Of a stretch of 9,892 nt of DNA, positions 1 to 8,554 are shown piece after piece. Made by a program: the position numbers and the translations under genes. The stretch is from SCQX01 sp035720945. GTDB taxonomy: Bacteria > Pseudomonadota > Gammaproteobacteria > Burkholderiales > Burkholderiaceae_B. The notes under the pieces were generated by a model, which saw only the letters and a program-made list of their open reading frames with translations, had not been told where the DNA came from and did no database searches. The DNA is taken from contig DASTNK010000010.1 of NCBI GenBank assembly GCA_035720945.1, forward strand, positions 1-9,892. Direction: 5' to 3'. Every line of letters starts with the position of its first letter. Position 1 is the first letter of the stretch.

Positions 1-1745
<1,745 letters not shown>

Positions 1746-1761
1746 GTCTGTGCCGCCCCCA

Positions 1762-2070
1762 TCAACCCTTGAGATGATCAAGTTCTTCAACATTGATCGT
1801 GTTCAGATTGCGGAACAGCAATACCAGGATCGCCAGCCCGATGGCCGCCTCCGCCGCCGCGACGGTGAGAATGAAGAAAACGAACACCTGCCCCGCCGTG
1901 TCGCCCGACCAGCTCGAGAACGCCACGAAATTCATGTTGGCCGCCAGCAGGATCAGCTCGATGGACATGAGCAGAATGATCAGGTTGCGGCGATTCAGGA
2001 AGAAGCCGAAGATGCCGATGGCGAACAGGATGGCGCCCAGCACCAGGTAGTGCGCTAGTGTGATGGTCAT
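1762..2070 (-). CDS. nuoK: NADH-quinone oxidoreductase subunit K (NuoK)
   Basis: NuoK is a small three-helix membrane subunit (mitochondrial ND4L type) that forms part of the central proton channel of complex I. The 102-residue length matches the family. Helices span roughly residues 3-23, 28-50 and 61-86. The two membrane-buried glutamates needed for proton transfer are present: Glu38 in SIELILLAANMNFV and Glu74 in AAAEAAIG, equivalent to Glu36 and Glu72 in E. coli. The start codon overlaps the nuoJ stop (ATGA at 2067-2070), and a GGGG ribosome site at 2078-2081 lies seven bases upstream inside the last nuoJ codons, which suggests translational coupling. nuoL follows after 16 bp. Confidence 0.98.
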   Translation of the reverse strand: MTITLAHYLVLGAILFAIGIFGFFLNRRNLIILLMSIELILLAANMNFVAFSSWSGDTAGQVFVFFILTVAAAEAAIGLAILVLLFRNLNTINVEELDHLKG

Positions 2071-2723
2071 TTGCTTTCCCCTTTGGCCAGGCCCGCTTCC
2101 ATAGATGCCGCCGGCGTTGAATCGGCCCGAGGCTCGGTCTGCGATTCGATGCTGACTATGCGCAGACGGTCGCGCTTGTGCACCCGGACCTGATCGCCCG
2201 GACGCTGGTATTTGACGTCACGCCGATGGCGCAGCGTCAGCGCGATGGCCGCCACCATGCCCACCAGAAGCACCACCGCGCCGACTTCCACGGCGAACAC
2301 GTAGTGCGTGTACATGGCCACACCCAGCGCATGGGTGTTGTCGTAATTGGCCGGCAGTGATTTCGGCGCGCCGGCGCCCGTCCAGGACTTGACCACCACG
2401 AACGCCATCTCCAGCACCATGATGATGCCGACGATCAGCCCCAGCGGCAGATAGGTCTTGAGCCCTTCGCGCGGGGTGCCATGGCGGAAGTCCAGCATCA
2501 TGACGACGAACAGGAACAGCACCATGACGGCGCCCACGTAGACCAGCACCAGCAGCAGCGCCAGGAATTCCGCATCGAGCAGCATCCAAAGCATGGACGC
2601 GGTGAAGAACGCCAGGATCAGGTGCAGCACGGCCGTGACCGGGTTGCTTGCCGTGATGACGCGGATCGACGCGATCACCAGCACCAGCGAGAACAGGTAG
2701 AACAGGACAGTTGAGAAAATCAT
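2067..2723 (-). CDS. nuoJ: NADH-quinone oxidoreductase subunit J (NuoJ)
   Basis: NuoJ (mitochondrial ND6 type) is a membrane subunit linking the quinone module to the proton-pumping arm. Five hydrophobic helices are visible at about residues 2-21, 29-48, 54-77, 92-112 and 139-164. The third contains the diagnostic VYVGAVMVLFLFVVMML stretch, which in solved structures changes between alpha and pi-bulge conformations during turnover. At 218 residues it is longer than E. coli NuoJ (184). The excess is a hydrophilic tail from about residue 165, basic at first (RHRR, KRDRLR) and then rich in Ser, Ala, Pro and Glu. The positive-inside rule places the tail in the cytoplasm. The start lies 18 bp after nuoI, with an AGGA ribosome site at 2734-2737. 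Confidence 0.97.
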   Translation of the reverse strand: MIFSTVLFYLFSLVLVIASIRVITASNPVTAVLHLILAFFTASMLWMLLDAEFLALLLVLVYVGAVMVLFLFVVMMLDFRHGTPREGLKTYLPLGLIVGIIMVLEMAFVVVKSWTGAGAPKSLPANYDNTHALGVAMYTHYVFAVEVGAVVLLVGMVAAIALTLRHRRDVKYQRPGDQVRVHKRDRLRIVSIESQTEPRADSTPAASMEAGLAKGESK

Positions 2724-2741
2724 GGGTATCGGGTCCTGGCT

Positions 2742-3230
2742 TCAGCGGTAAGGGGCGTCGGCGGCGCGGCGTTCGGCGATCTCGGCTTCATAGCGGTCGC
2801 CCACGGCCAGCAGCATGTCCTTGGTGAAGTACAGGTCTCCCCGCTCTTCCCCGTGGTATTCGGAAATATGCGTCTCGACGATGGAGTCCACCGGGCAGCT
2901 TTCCTCGCAGAAGCCGCAGAAGATGCACTTGTATAGGTCGATGTCGTAACGCGTGGTGCGGCGCGAACCGTCTTCCCGCTCGGCCGACTCGATGGTGATG
3001 GCCAGCGCCGGGCAGACCGCCTCGCACAATTTACAGGCGATGCAGCGCTCTTCGCCATTGGGGTAGCGGCGCAACGCGTGCAGGCCGCGGAAGCGCGGTG
3101 ACTTGGGCGTCTTCTCGTTCGGATAGCGCAGCGTGATCTTGCGCTTGAAGAAATACTTGCCCGTGAGGCGCAGGCCCTCGAACATCTCGGTCAGCATCAG
3201 GCTGCTGAAAAAATCTTTGATTGCTTCCAT
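2742..3230 (-). CDS. nuoI: NADH-quinone oxidoreductase subunit I (NuoI), two [4Fe-4S] clusters
   Basis: NuoI is the ferredoxin-like subunit (TYKY type) that carries electrons from the NuoG clusters to N2 in NuoB. The 162-residue protein has the two expected cluster motifs: CIACKLCEAVCP with Cys63, 66, 69 and 73, and CIFCGFCEESCP with Cys102, 105, 108 and 112. These bind N6a and N6b, with the fourth Cys of each motif ligating the other cluster as in 8Fe ferredoxins. An amphipathic N-terminal stretch (residues 1-30, including LTGKYFFKRKITLRYP) is typical of the part that contacts the membrane subunit NuoH. The start has a GGAG ribosome site at 3238-3241 with seven-base spacing. The gaps to nuoH and nuoJ are 19 and 18 bp. 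Confidence 0.98.
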   Translation of the reverse strand: MEAIKDFFSSLMLTEMFEGLRLTGKYFFKRKITLRYPNEKTPKSPRFRGLHALRRYPNGEERCIACKLCEAVCPALAITIESAEREDGSRRTTRYDIDLYKCIFCGFCEESCPVDSIVETHISEYHGEERGDLYFTKDMLLAVGDRYEAEIAERRAADAPYR

Positions 3231-3249
3231 GATTGGTCTCCGGGCGCGA

Positions 3250-4323
3250 TCAGTGCCAGATATTCCAGGGCGTTTGCATCCAGATCGCCACCACCAGCAG
3301 CCACACGCCGGTGAGGGGGATGAAAATCTTCCAGCCCAGACGCATGATCTGGTCGTAACGATAACGGGGGAACGTGGCGCGGAACCAGATGAACATCGAC
3401 ACCACGATGAACGTCTTGATGCCCAGCCAGATCCAGCCTGGAATCCAGGTGAACGGCGCGAAATCGAGCGGCGACATCCAACCGCCCAGGAACATGACAG
3501 ACGCCAGCGCCGACAACAGGATCATGTTGGCGTATTCGGCCAGGAAGAACAGGGCGAAACTCATGCCCGAGTATTCCACCATGTGCCCGGCGACGATTTC
3601 CGATTCGCCCTCGACCACGTCGAACGGCAGGCGGTTGGTCTCGGCCACGGCCGAAATCACGTAGATGACGAACAACGGCAGCAGCGGCAGCCAGTTCCAC
3701 GACAGGAAGGTCAAGCCGTGCGACGCGAACCAGCCACGGCCCTGCCCCATCACGATGCCGTTCATGTTGAGCGTGCCCGACACCAGCAGCACCGTGATCA
3801 TGACGAAGCCCACCGGCAGTTCGTACGAGATCATTTGCGCCGACGCGCGCAGCGCGCCCAGGAAGGCGTACTTGGAATTCGACGCCCAGCCCGCGACGAT
3901 CACCCCGTACACGCCCAGCGAGGTGATGGCCATCACGTACAGCAGCCCGGCGTTGACGTTGGACAGCACGGCTTCGGGGCCGAACGGAATCACCGCCCAC
4001 GCCGCCAGCGCGGGCATCAGCGTGACGACCGGCGCCAGCAGGTACAGCACCTTGTTGGATTTCGCCGGCTGGATGATTTCCTTGAGCAGCAGCTTGAACA
4101 CGTCGGCGAACGGCTGCAGCAGGCCCTTGTAGCCCACCCGCGTCGGCCCCAGGCGCACGTGCATGGCACCGATCATCTTGCGTTCCCAGTACGTGAGGTA
4201 GGCCACGCACAGAATGATGGGAACGGCGATGATGACGATCTTGATGAGGGTCCAGACCACCAGCCAGAGCGTGGGCCCCAGCAGGCCCGAGCCGGCCCCT
4301 TCGAACGCTGTCAACCAATTCAT
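3250..4323 (-). CDS. nuoH: NADH-quinone oxidoreductase subunit H (NuoH)
   Basis: NuoH (mitochondrial ND1 type) is the membrane subunit that forms the quinone entry chamber with NuoD and NuoB and begins the proton-coupling pathway. The 357-residue protein has about eight hydrophobic helices. The two family signatures are intact: YWERKMIGAMHVRLGPTRVG at residues 45-64, and the cytoplasmic loop AETNRLPFDVVEGESEIVAG at 227-246, rich in acidic residues and followed by EYSGM and AEYANM. The C-terminus ends in aromatic PWNIWH. Its ATG overlaps the nuoG stop in an ATGA at 4320-4323, and a GGAG ribosome site at 4332-4335 inside nuoG gives eight-base spacing. This fixes the start and suggests coupling to nuoG translation. 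Confidence 0.98.
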   Translation of the reverse strand: MNWLTAFEGAGSGLLGPTLWLVVWTLIKIVIIAVPIILCVAYLTYWERKMIGAMHVRLGPTRVGYKGLLQPFADVFKLLLKEIIQPAKSNKVLYLLAPVVTLMPALAAWAVIPFGPEAVLSNVNAGLLYVMAITSLGVYGVIVAGWASNSKYAFLGALRASAQMISYELPVGFVMITVLLVSGTLNMNGIVMGQGRGWFASHGLTFLSWNWLPLLPLFVIYVISAVAETNRLPFDVVEGESEIVAGHMVEYSGMSFALFFLAEYANMILLSALASVMFLGGWMSPLDFAPFTWIPGWIWLGIKTFIVVSMFIWFRATFPRYRYDQIMRLGWKIFIPLTGVWLLVVAIWMQTPWNIWH

Positions 4324-6650
4324 GCCGCTTGCTCCACGGTGATGTGTTCAAACGCGCCACCCAGCGCCGCGGTTTCGGCGAAGCCGGCCGAAACGCGCAC
4401 GCAACCCGGCGCCACGGTGTCGTCGTTCAGTGCCGTGAGGACGACCTCGCCCTGCCCGGAACGCACCCGGACCCTTGCGCCGGAGGCCACGCCCAGCTTG
4501 CGCAGGGTGTCGGCCGCCATGCGGGCCTCGGGCAGGCGGGACGCGTCGGATTCCTGCAGCGGCGCCGAGCGCCGCACGATGGGATCGGTGCGGTAAATGG
4601 GCCAATCCGCCACGCGCTCGAGCCCGTCGTGCGGCCGGCTCGCGCCCACCGCGACGCGAATCTCGTTCGAGAGCCGGCCCTGCACGCCTTCGACCAGAAC
4701 GCCGTCGCGCACGGATTCGGAGGTTTCATCCTCGAAGCCCGGCAACTGGAACAGATTGCCCAGCACGCGCAGCACCTTCCACGCGGGGCGCGTGTCGCCA
4801 TAGGCTTCCACCGTGCCCTTGAAGCTTTGCACCCGCCCTTCCGCATTGACGAACGTGCCGGAGGTTTCCGTGAACGGCGAGATCGGCAGCATGACGTGCG
4901 CCCAGTCCTCGGCCGCCGACCGGTAGGACGTCAGCGCCACGGCGAACTCAGCCGATCGCAGCGTCGCGACGGCACGGGCACCATTGTCAGCGTCCAGGGC
5001 GGGCTCGGCATGCACCACCAGATAGGCCTTGAGCGGTTGCGCCAGCATCTGTTCGGCGCTCAGGCCACCTTCGCGCGGCGTCGCGCCGGCCAGGTAGCCG
5101 CCCACCGTGTTACCACCGGCGGTGAGGAACCCGAACCGCGCACCCGCCAGCGTGGCCAGCGCCGAAGCGTTGGCGGCGATGAGCGAGGCCTGCGGCGACG
5201 CAATGGCCACGTTGCCCATCAGCACCGCTGTCTTCTGGCCGGAGGCCAGGCTGGCCGCGATGCGCTGGGCCTCGGCGGAGGGGGTGATATCCGCGAGGGC
5301 TTCCGGCACGGACTGGCCCGACGCCTGCGCGGCCGCGACCAGCACCTCGGCCACTGCATTGGCCAGGACGCTGGGCGCCACGGTCATGCGACCATGTACC
5401 GACGTGAACAGCGGATCGTCGGCGACCGGGCCGATGAACGACACCTGGGTACCGTGCTTGACAGCTTGGCGCAAGCGTTGCGCCATGAGAGGATGGTCTT
5501 TGCGCAGGAACGAGCCCACCACCAGCACGCGATCGAGCTGGCCGAGCTCGGCCACCGGCAGACCCAGCCAGGGCACACCGGCCAGCGCCTGGTCAAACCC
5601 GGCGTCGGTCTGGCGCAGGCGGAAATCCACGTTCTGCGAGCCCAGGGCGCGCGTCAGGCGCGCCAGCAGGGCGAGTTCCTCGGTCGTGGCGATGGGGCTG
5701 GCGATGGCGCCAAGCTGGTCGTCGCCGTGCTGTTCACGCACGCGGCCGATCCCCTTGACCACCGCCTGCAGCGCGTCGCTCCATGACGCCTCGCGCCACT
5801 GCCCGCCTTCCTTGATCATGGGATGGGTCAGGCGGTCTTCGACATACAGCCCTTCATAGGCGAAGCGATCGCGGTCGCTGATCCAGCATTCGTTGACGTC
5901 CTCGTTGTCGAACGGCACCACGCGGCGCACGACATGGTCCTTGACCTGCACGACGAGGTTCGCGCCCAGGCTGTCATGCGGGCTGACCGACCTGCGCCGC
6001 GCCAGTTCCCAGGTGCGGGCGTTGAAACGGAACGGCTTGGACGTGAGCGCGCCCACCGGACAGACGTCGATCATGTTGCCGGAGAGCTCGGATTCGACCG
6101 CGCGACCCACGAATGAGGTGATCTCGGCGTGTTCACCGCGGTTGATCATGCCCACTTCCATGATGCCGCCGATCTCGCGCCCGAACCGCACGCAACGCGT
6201 GCAATGGATGCAGCGCTGCATTTCCTCGGCCGACACCAGCGGCCCCATTTCCTTGGACACCACCACGCGCTTGGGTTCTTGATAGCGCGAGGCCGAGGCG
6301 CCATAGCCCACGGCCAGATCCTGCAACTGGCATTCGCCACCCTGGTCGCACACGGGGCAATCGAGCGGATGGTTGATCAGCAGGAATTCCATGACGCTCT
6401 TCTGCGCGTCCACGGCCTTCTGTGAATGGGTGTAGACCACCATGCCGTTGGTGACGGGCGTGGCGCAGGCCGGCACGGCCTTGGGCGCCTTTTCCACTTC
6501 GACCAGGCACATGCGGCAGTTCGCCGCCACGGTGAGCTTCTTGTGATAACAGAAATGCGGCACGTACACCCCGGCGCTGTGCGCGGCCTGTATGACCATG
6601 CTGCCTTCGGGGGCTTCGACCTTGACGCCGTCGATGGTGAGTTCAACCAT
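4320..6650 (-). CDS. nuoG: NADH-quinone oxidoreductase subunit G (NuoG), 75-kDa type Fe-S subunit
   Basis: NuoG is the large peripheral-arm subunit that relays electrons from NuoF towards NuoI. At the N-terminus (about residues 1-75) is a [2Fe-2S] ferredoxin domain with Cys34, 45, 48 and 62 for N1b. The N5 motif has His94, Cys98, 101 and 107 in HPLDCPVCDQGGEC. The N4 motif has Cys147, 150, 153 and 197 in CIHCTRCVRFGREIGG and DVCPVG. The rest is a molybdopterin-oxidoreductase-like region, with the terminal beta domain at about 706-776; in complex I this region does not bind molybdenum. At 776 residues it is shorter than E. coli NuoG (about 910). The extra N7 cysteines of E. coli and Thermus are not present: only Cys255 remains in that region. 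It starts 15 bp after nuoF, with an AGGA ribosome site at 6659-6662. Confidence 0.98.
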   Translation of the reverse strand: MVELTIDGVKVEAPEGSMVIQAAHSAGVYVPHFCYHKKLTVAANCRMCLVEVEKAPKAVPACATPVTNGMVVYTHSQKAVDAQKSVMEFLLINHPLDCPVCDQGGECQLQDLAVGYGASASRYQEPKRVVVSKEMGPLVSAEEMQRCIHCTRCVRFGREIGGIMEVGMINRGEHAEITSFVGRAVESELSGNMIDVCPVGALTSKPFRFNARTWELARRRSVSPHDSLGANLVVQVKDHVVRRVVPFDNEDVNECWISDRDRFAYEGLYVEDRLTHPMIKEGGQWREASWSDALQAVVKGIGRVREQHGDDQLGAIASPIATTEELALLARLTRALGSQNVDFRLRQTDAGFDQALAGVPWLGLPVAELGQLDRVLVVGSFLRKDHPLMAQRLRQAVKHGTQVSFIGPVADDPLFTSVHGRMTVAPSVLANAVAEVLVAAAQASGQSVPEALADITPSAEAQRIAASLASGQKTAVLMGNVAIASPQASLIAANASALATLAGARFGFLTAGGNTVGGYLAGATPREGGLSAEQMLAQPLKAYLVVHAEPALDADNGARAVATLRSAEFAVALTSYRSAAEDWAHVMLPISPFTETSGTFVNAEGRVQSFKGTVEAYGDTRPAWKVLRVLGNLFQLPGFEDETSESVRDGVLVEGVQGRLSNEIRVAVGASRPHDGLERVADWPIYRTDPIVRRSAPLQESDASRLPEARMAADTLRKLGVASGARVRVRSGQGEVVLTALNDDTVAPGCVRVSAGFAETAALGGAFEHITVEQAA
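4332..4335 (-). promoter_or_regulatory. Ribosome binding site for nuoH, inside nuoG
   Basis: GGAG on the coding strand, eight bases before the nuoH ATG at 4323 and within the nuoG codons for Val-Glu-Gln. It supports the overlapping start of nuoH at the ATGA junction. Confidence 0.75.
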
Positions 6651-6665
6651 GAGCTGTATCCTGAC

Positions 6666-8030
6666 CTACAAATATTTGGGCACCACGCAGCACTTGTGCT
6701 CGATGTGGTGTGCGAACTCGTCGCGGAAATGCTTGATGAAGCTGCGCACCGGCATGGCCGCCGCGTCGCCGAAGGCGCAGATGGTGCGTCCCATGATGTT
6801 GTGGGCCACGGAATCGAGCACTTCCAGGTCTTCAGGCCGGCCTTCACCGTGCTCGATGCGGTTGACCATGCGGTAGAGCCAGCCCGTGCCTTCGCGGCAA
6901 GGCGTGCATTGCCCGCAGCTTTCCTCGAAATAGAAGTACGACAGGCGCAGCAGCGACTTCACCATGCAGCGCGTGTCGTCCATGACGATGACCGCGCCCG
7001 AACCCAGCATGGAGCCCGCCTTGGCGATGGCGTCATAGTCCATGGTGAGGCCCATCATGATGTCGGCGGGCAGCACCGGCGCGCTGGACCCGCCGGGGAT
7101 CACCGCCTTGAGCTTGCGCCCCTCGCGCATGCCGCCGGCCAGCTCCAGCAATTCGGAGAACGGCGTGCCCAATGGGACTTCGTAGTTGCCGGGAAGGCGG
7201 ACGTCCCCCGTGACCGAGAAGATCTTGGTGCCGCCCGCGTTGGGCAGGCCAAGCTCAAGGAATTCCCTGGCGCTGTTGCGGAAAATCCAGGGCACCGCCG
7301 CGAAGGTTTCGGTGTTGTTGATGGTGGTGGGCTTGCCGTACATGCCGAAGCCGGCGGGAAACGGCGGCTTGAAGCGCGGCTGGCCTTTCTTGCCCTCCAG
7401 CGATTCCAACATGGCGGTTTCCTCGCCGCAGATGTAGGCGCCGTAGCCATGGAACCCGTGCAGTTGGAAATTGAAGCCCGACCCAAGAATGTTGTCGCCC
7501 AGCAAACCCGCCGCGCGGGCTTCCTCGAGCGCTTCCTCGAAGCGTTCGTACACCTCGAAGATTTCGCCGTGGATGTAGTTGTAGCCCACGCTGATGCCCA
7601 TGGCGTAGGCACCGATGGCCATGCCCTCGATCACGCTGTGGGGGTTGAAACGCAGGATGTCGCGATCCTTGAATGTGCCCGGCTCGCCTTCGTCGGAGTT
7701 GCACACCAGGTACTTCTGCCCCGGCAGCGTGCGCGGCATGAAGCTCCATTTCAGCCCGGTGGGGAAACCCGCGCCGCCACGCCCGCGCAGGCTGGACGCC
7801 TTGACCTCGGCGATGACGTCTTCGGGCTTCATGCCTGTGGACAGGATCTTGCGCAGGGCCTCGTAGCCGCCACGCTTGACGTAATCTTCCAGACGCCAGT
7901 TGTCGCCATCGAGCCCATCGAAAATCAACGGATTGATATGGCGCCCATGGAACATCATGCTGTTGGACAGATCCCCCCCCGGGGCGCCGTCCAGGCCTTG
8001 AGAAAACTGGCTGAGCAGTGGCGCGGTCAT
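6666..8030 (-). CDS. nuoF: NADH-quinone oxidoreductase subunit F (NuoF), NADH/FMN-binding
   Basis: NuoF oxidises NADH on FMN and passes electrons to cluster N3. The 454-residue protein shows the FMN/NADH glycine-rich loop GRGGAGFPTG at residues 83-92, the conserved NSDEGEPGTFKDR at 111-123, YICGEETAMLESLEGKKGQPR from 199, the GSGAVIVMDD stretch at 343-352, and the N3 [4Fe-4S] ligands Cys372, 375 and 378 (SCGQCTPCREGTGW) plus Cys418. The frame is open up to 8150, but the start at 8030 is chosen because a full AGGAGG ribosome site lies seven bases upstream and the ATG overlaps the nuoE stop (ATGA). The first 24 residues are not family-conserved and contain a run of eight G bases at codons 17-20. 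Met25 and Met26 are possible later starts. A CC pair sits near the C-terminus (residues 447-448). Confidence 0.97.
   Translation of the reverse strand: MTAPLLSQFSQGLDGAPGGDLSNSMMFHGRHINPLIFDGLDGDNWRLEDYVKRGGYEALRKILSTGMKPEDVIAEVKASSLRGRGGAGFPTGLKWSFMPRTLPGQKYLVCNSDEGEPGTFKDRDILRFNPHSVIEGMAIGAYAMGISVGYNYIHGEIFEVYERFEEALEEARAAGLLGDNILGSGFNFQLHGFHGYGAYICGEETAMLESLEGKKGQPRFKPPFPAGFGMYGKPTTINNTETFAAVPWIFRNSAREFLELGLPNAGGTKIFSVTGDVRLPGNYEVPLGTPFSELLELAGGMREGRKLKAVIPGGSSAPVLPADIMMGLTMDYDAIAKAGSMLGSGAVIVMDDTRCMVKSLLRLSYFYFEESCGQCTPCREGTGWLYRMVNRIEHGEGRPEDLEVLDSVAHNIMGRTICAFGDAAAMPVRSFIKHFRDEFAHHIEHKCCVVPKYL
7973..7980 (-). repeat. Eight-base homopolymer (G8 in nuoF sense, C8 on the + strand)
   Basis: On the coding strand the sequence reads CCCC followed by eight G bases and then AT. 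It encodes Pro17, Gly18, Gly19 and Asp20 of NuoF. It is the longest single-base run I see in the window. A gain or loss of one G would shift the nuoF frame within the first twenty codons, upstream of all conserved sequence. Length variation cannot be judged from one sequence. Confidence 0.9.
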
Positions 8031-8518
8031 GCCTTGCCCTCCTGCTGGATCAGGTCGATCATGGCGTCGAGCTTGTCTTCCGACATGCGCACGCACATCT
8101 GCTTGTTGTTGACCAGCACCAGCGGCGCATCGCCGCAGGCGCCCATGCACTCGGCCTCGATCACCGTGAACAGGCCATCGGCCGTGGTTTCACCCAGGTC
8201 GACGCCGAGCTTCTTCCGCACATGGGCCAGCGCCTCTTCGGATCCACGCAGGGCACAGGGCAGATTGGTGCACACCGACAGCTTGTAGCGGCCCACCGGC
8301 TTGGTGTCGAGCATGTTGTAGAACGAGGCGACTTCCTGCACCGCGATGGGCGGCTGGCCCAGGTAATTGGCCACGTCCTCGATGACCTCGGGCGAGACCC
8401 AGCCTTTTTCATCCTGGGCGATGGTCAGCGACGCCAGGATGGCGGACCGCTTCTTTTCGGCCGGAAACTTGGTGAGCTCCCGGTCGATCTTTCGATAGGC
8501 TTGTTCAGAAAGCAGCAT
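8027..8518 (-). CDS. nuoE: NADH-quinone oxidoreductase subunit E (NuoE), [2Fe-2S] subunit
   Basis: NuoE (24-kDa type) is a thioredoxin-fold subunit that pairs with NuoF in the NADH-oxidising module and holds the off-path [2Fe-2S] cluster N1a. In the 163-residue protein the four ligands are Cys83 and Cys88 in CTNLPC, and Cys124 and Cys128 in ECMGACGDAP. An N-terminal helical region (residues 1-60) includes the conserved PEVIEDVANYLG and QEVASFYNML stretches. Length fits the family. The gap from nuoD is 36 bp, the longest in the window, with a modest CAGG ribosome site at 8527-8530, eight bases before the ATG. Its stop overlaps the nuoF start (ATGA at 8027-8030), which suggests coupled, near-equimolar synthesis of the two partners. 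Confidence 0.98.
   Translation of the reverse strand: MLLSEQAYRKIDRELTKFPAEKKRSAILASLTIAQDEKGWVSPEVIEDVANYLGQPPIAVQEVASFYNMLDTKPVGRYKLSVCTNLPCALRGSEEALAHVRKKLGVDLGETTADGLFTVIEAECMGACGDAPLVLVNNKQMCVRMSEDKLDAMIDLIQQEGKA
8038..8043 (-). promoter_or_regulatory. Consensus ribosome binding site for nuoF, inside nuoE
   Basis: The coding strand reads AGGAGG here, a perfect match to the anti-Shine-Dalgarno consensus, with seven bases to the ATG at 8030. It lies in the last codons of nuoE (Gln-Gln-Glu-Gly-Lys-Ala). It is the strongest ribosome site among the nuo genes in the window and decides the nuoF start over the upstream open frame. Confidence 0.9.
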
Positions 8519-8554
8519 AATTCGAACCTGGTAGTATCTTCGATGCCCGGCCGG

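Noticed and set aside
3133..5786. Two + strand open frames of about 485 codons (3133-4596 and 4329-5786), antisense to nuoH/nuoI and nuoG
   Set aside because: Same reasoning: composition-driven frames opposite conserved genes, biased to Arg, His, Gln and Asp, overlapping each other, with no family features.
8031..8150. A 40-codon upstream extension of the nuoF frame into nuoE
   Set aside because: The extension is Arg/His-rich shadow sequence inside nuoE, while the ATG at 8030 has a perfect AGGAGG seven bases upstream and an ATGA overlap with nuoE.
6426..8288. A 620-codon open frame on the + strand, antisense to nuoF, nuoE and the start of nuoG
   Set aside because: It lies opposite genes that are certain by motif and operon context. 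The translation is rich in His, Arg, Ala, Gly and Asp without recognisable motifs, as expected for the mirror frame of GC-rich codons. Without transcription or conservation data it is a shadow.
8519..8554. The 36-bp nuoD-nuoE spacer with the 8-bp palindrome CCGGCCGG at 8547-8554
   Set aside because: The palindrome is too short and loop-free to act as a terminator, has no U-tract after it, and is common by chance in GC-rich DNA. No promoter elements are convincing in so short a gap.
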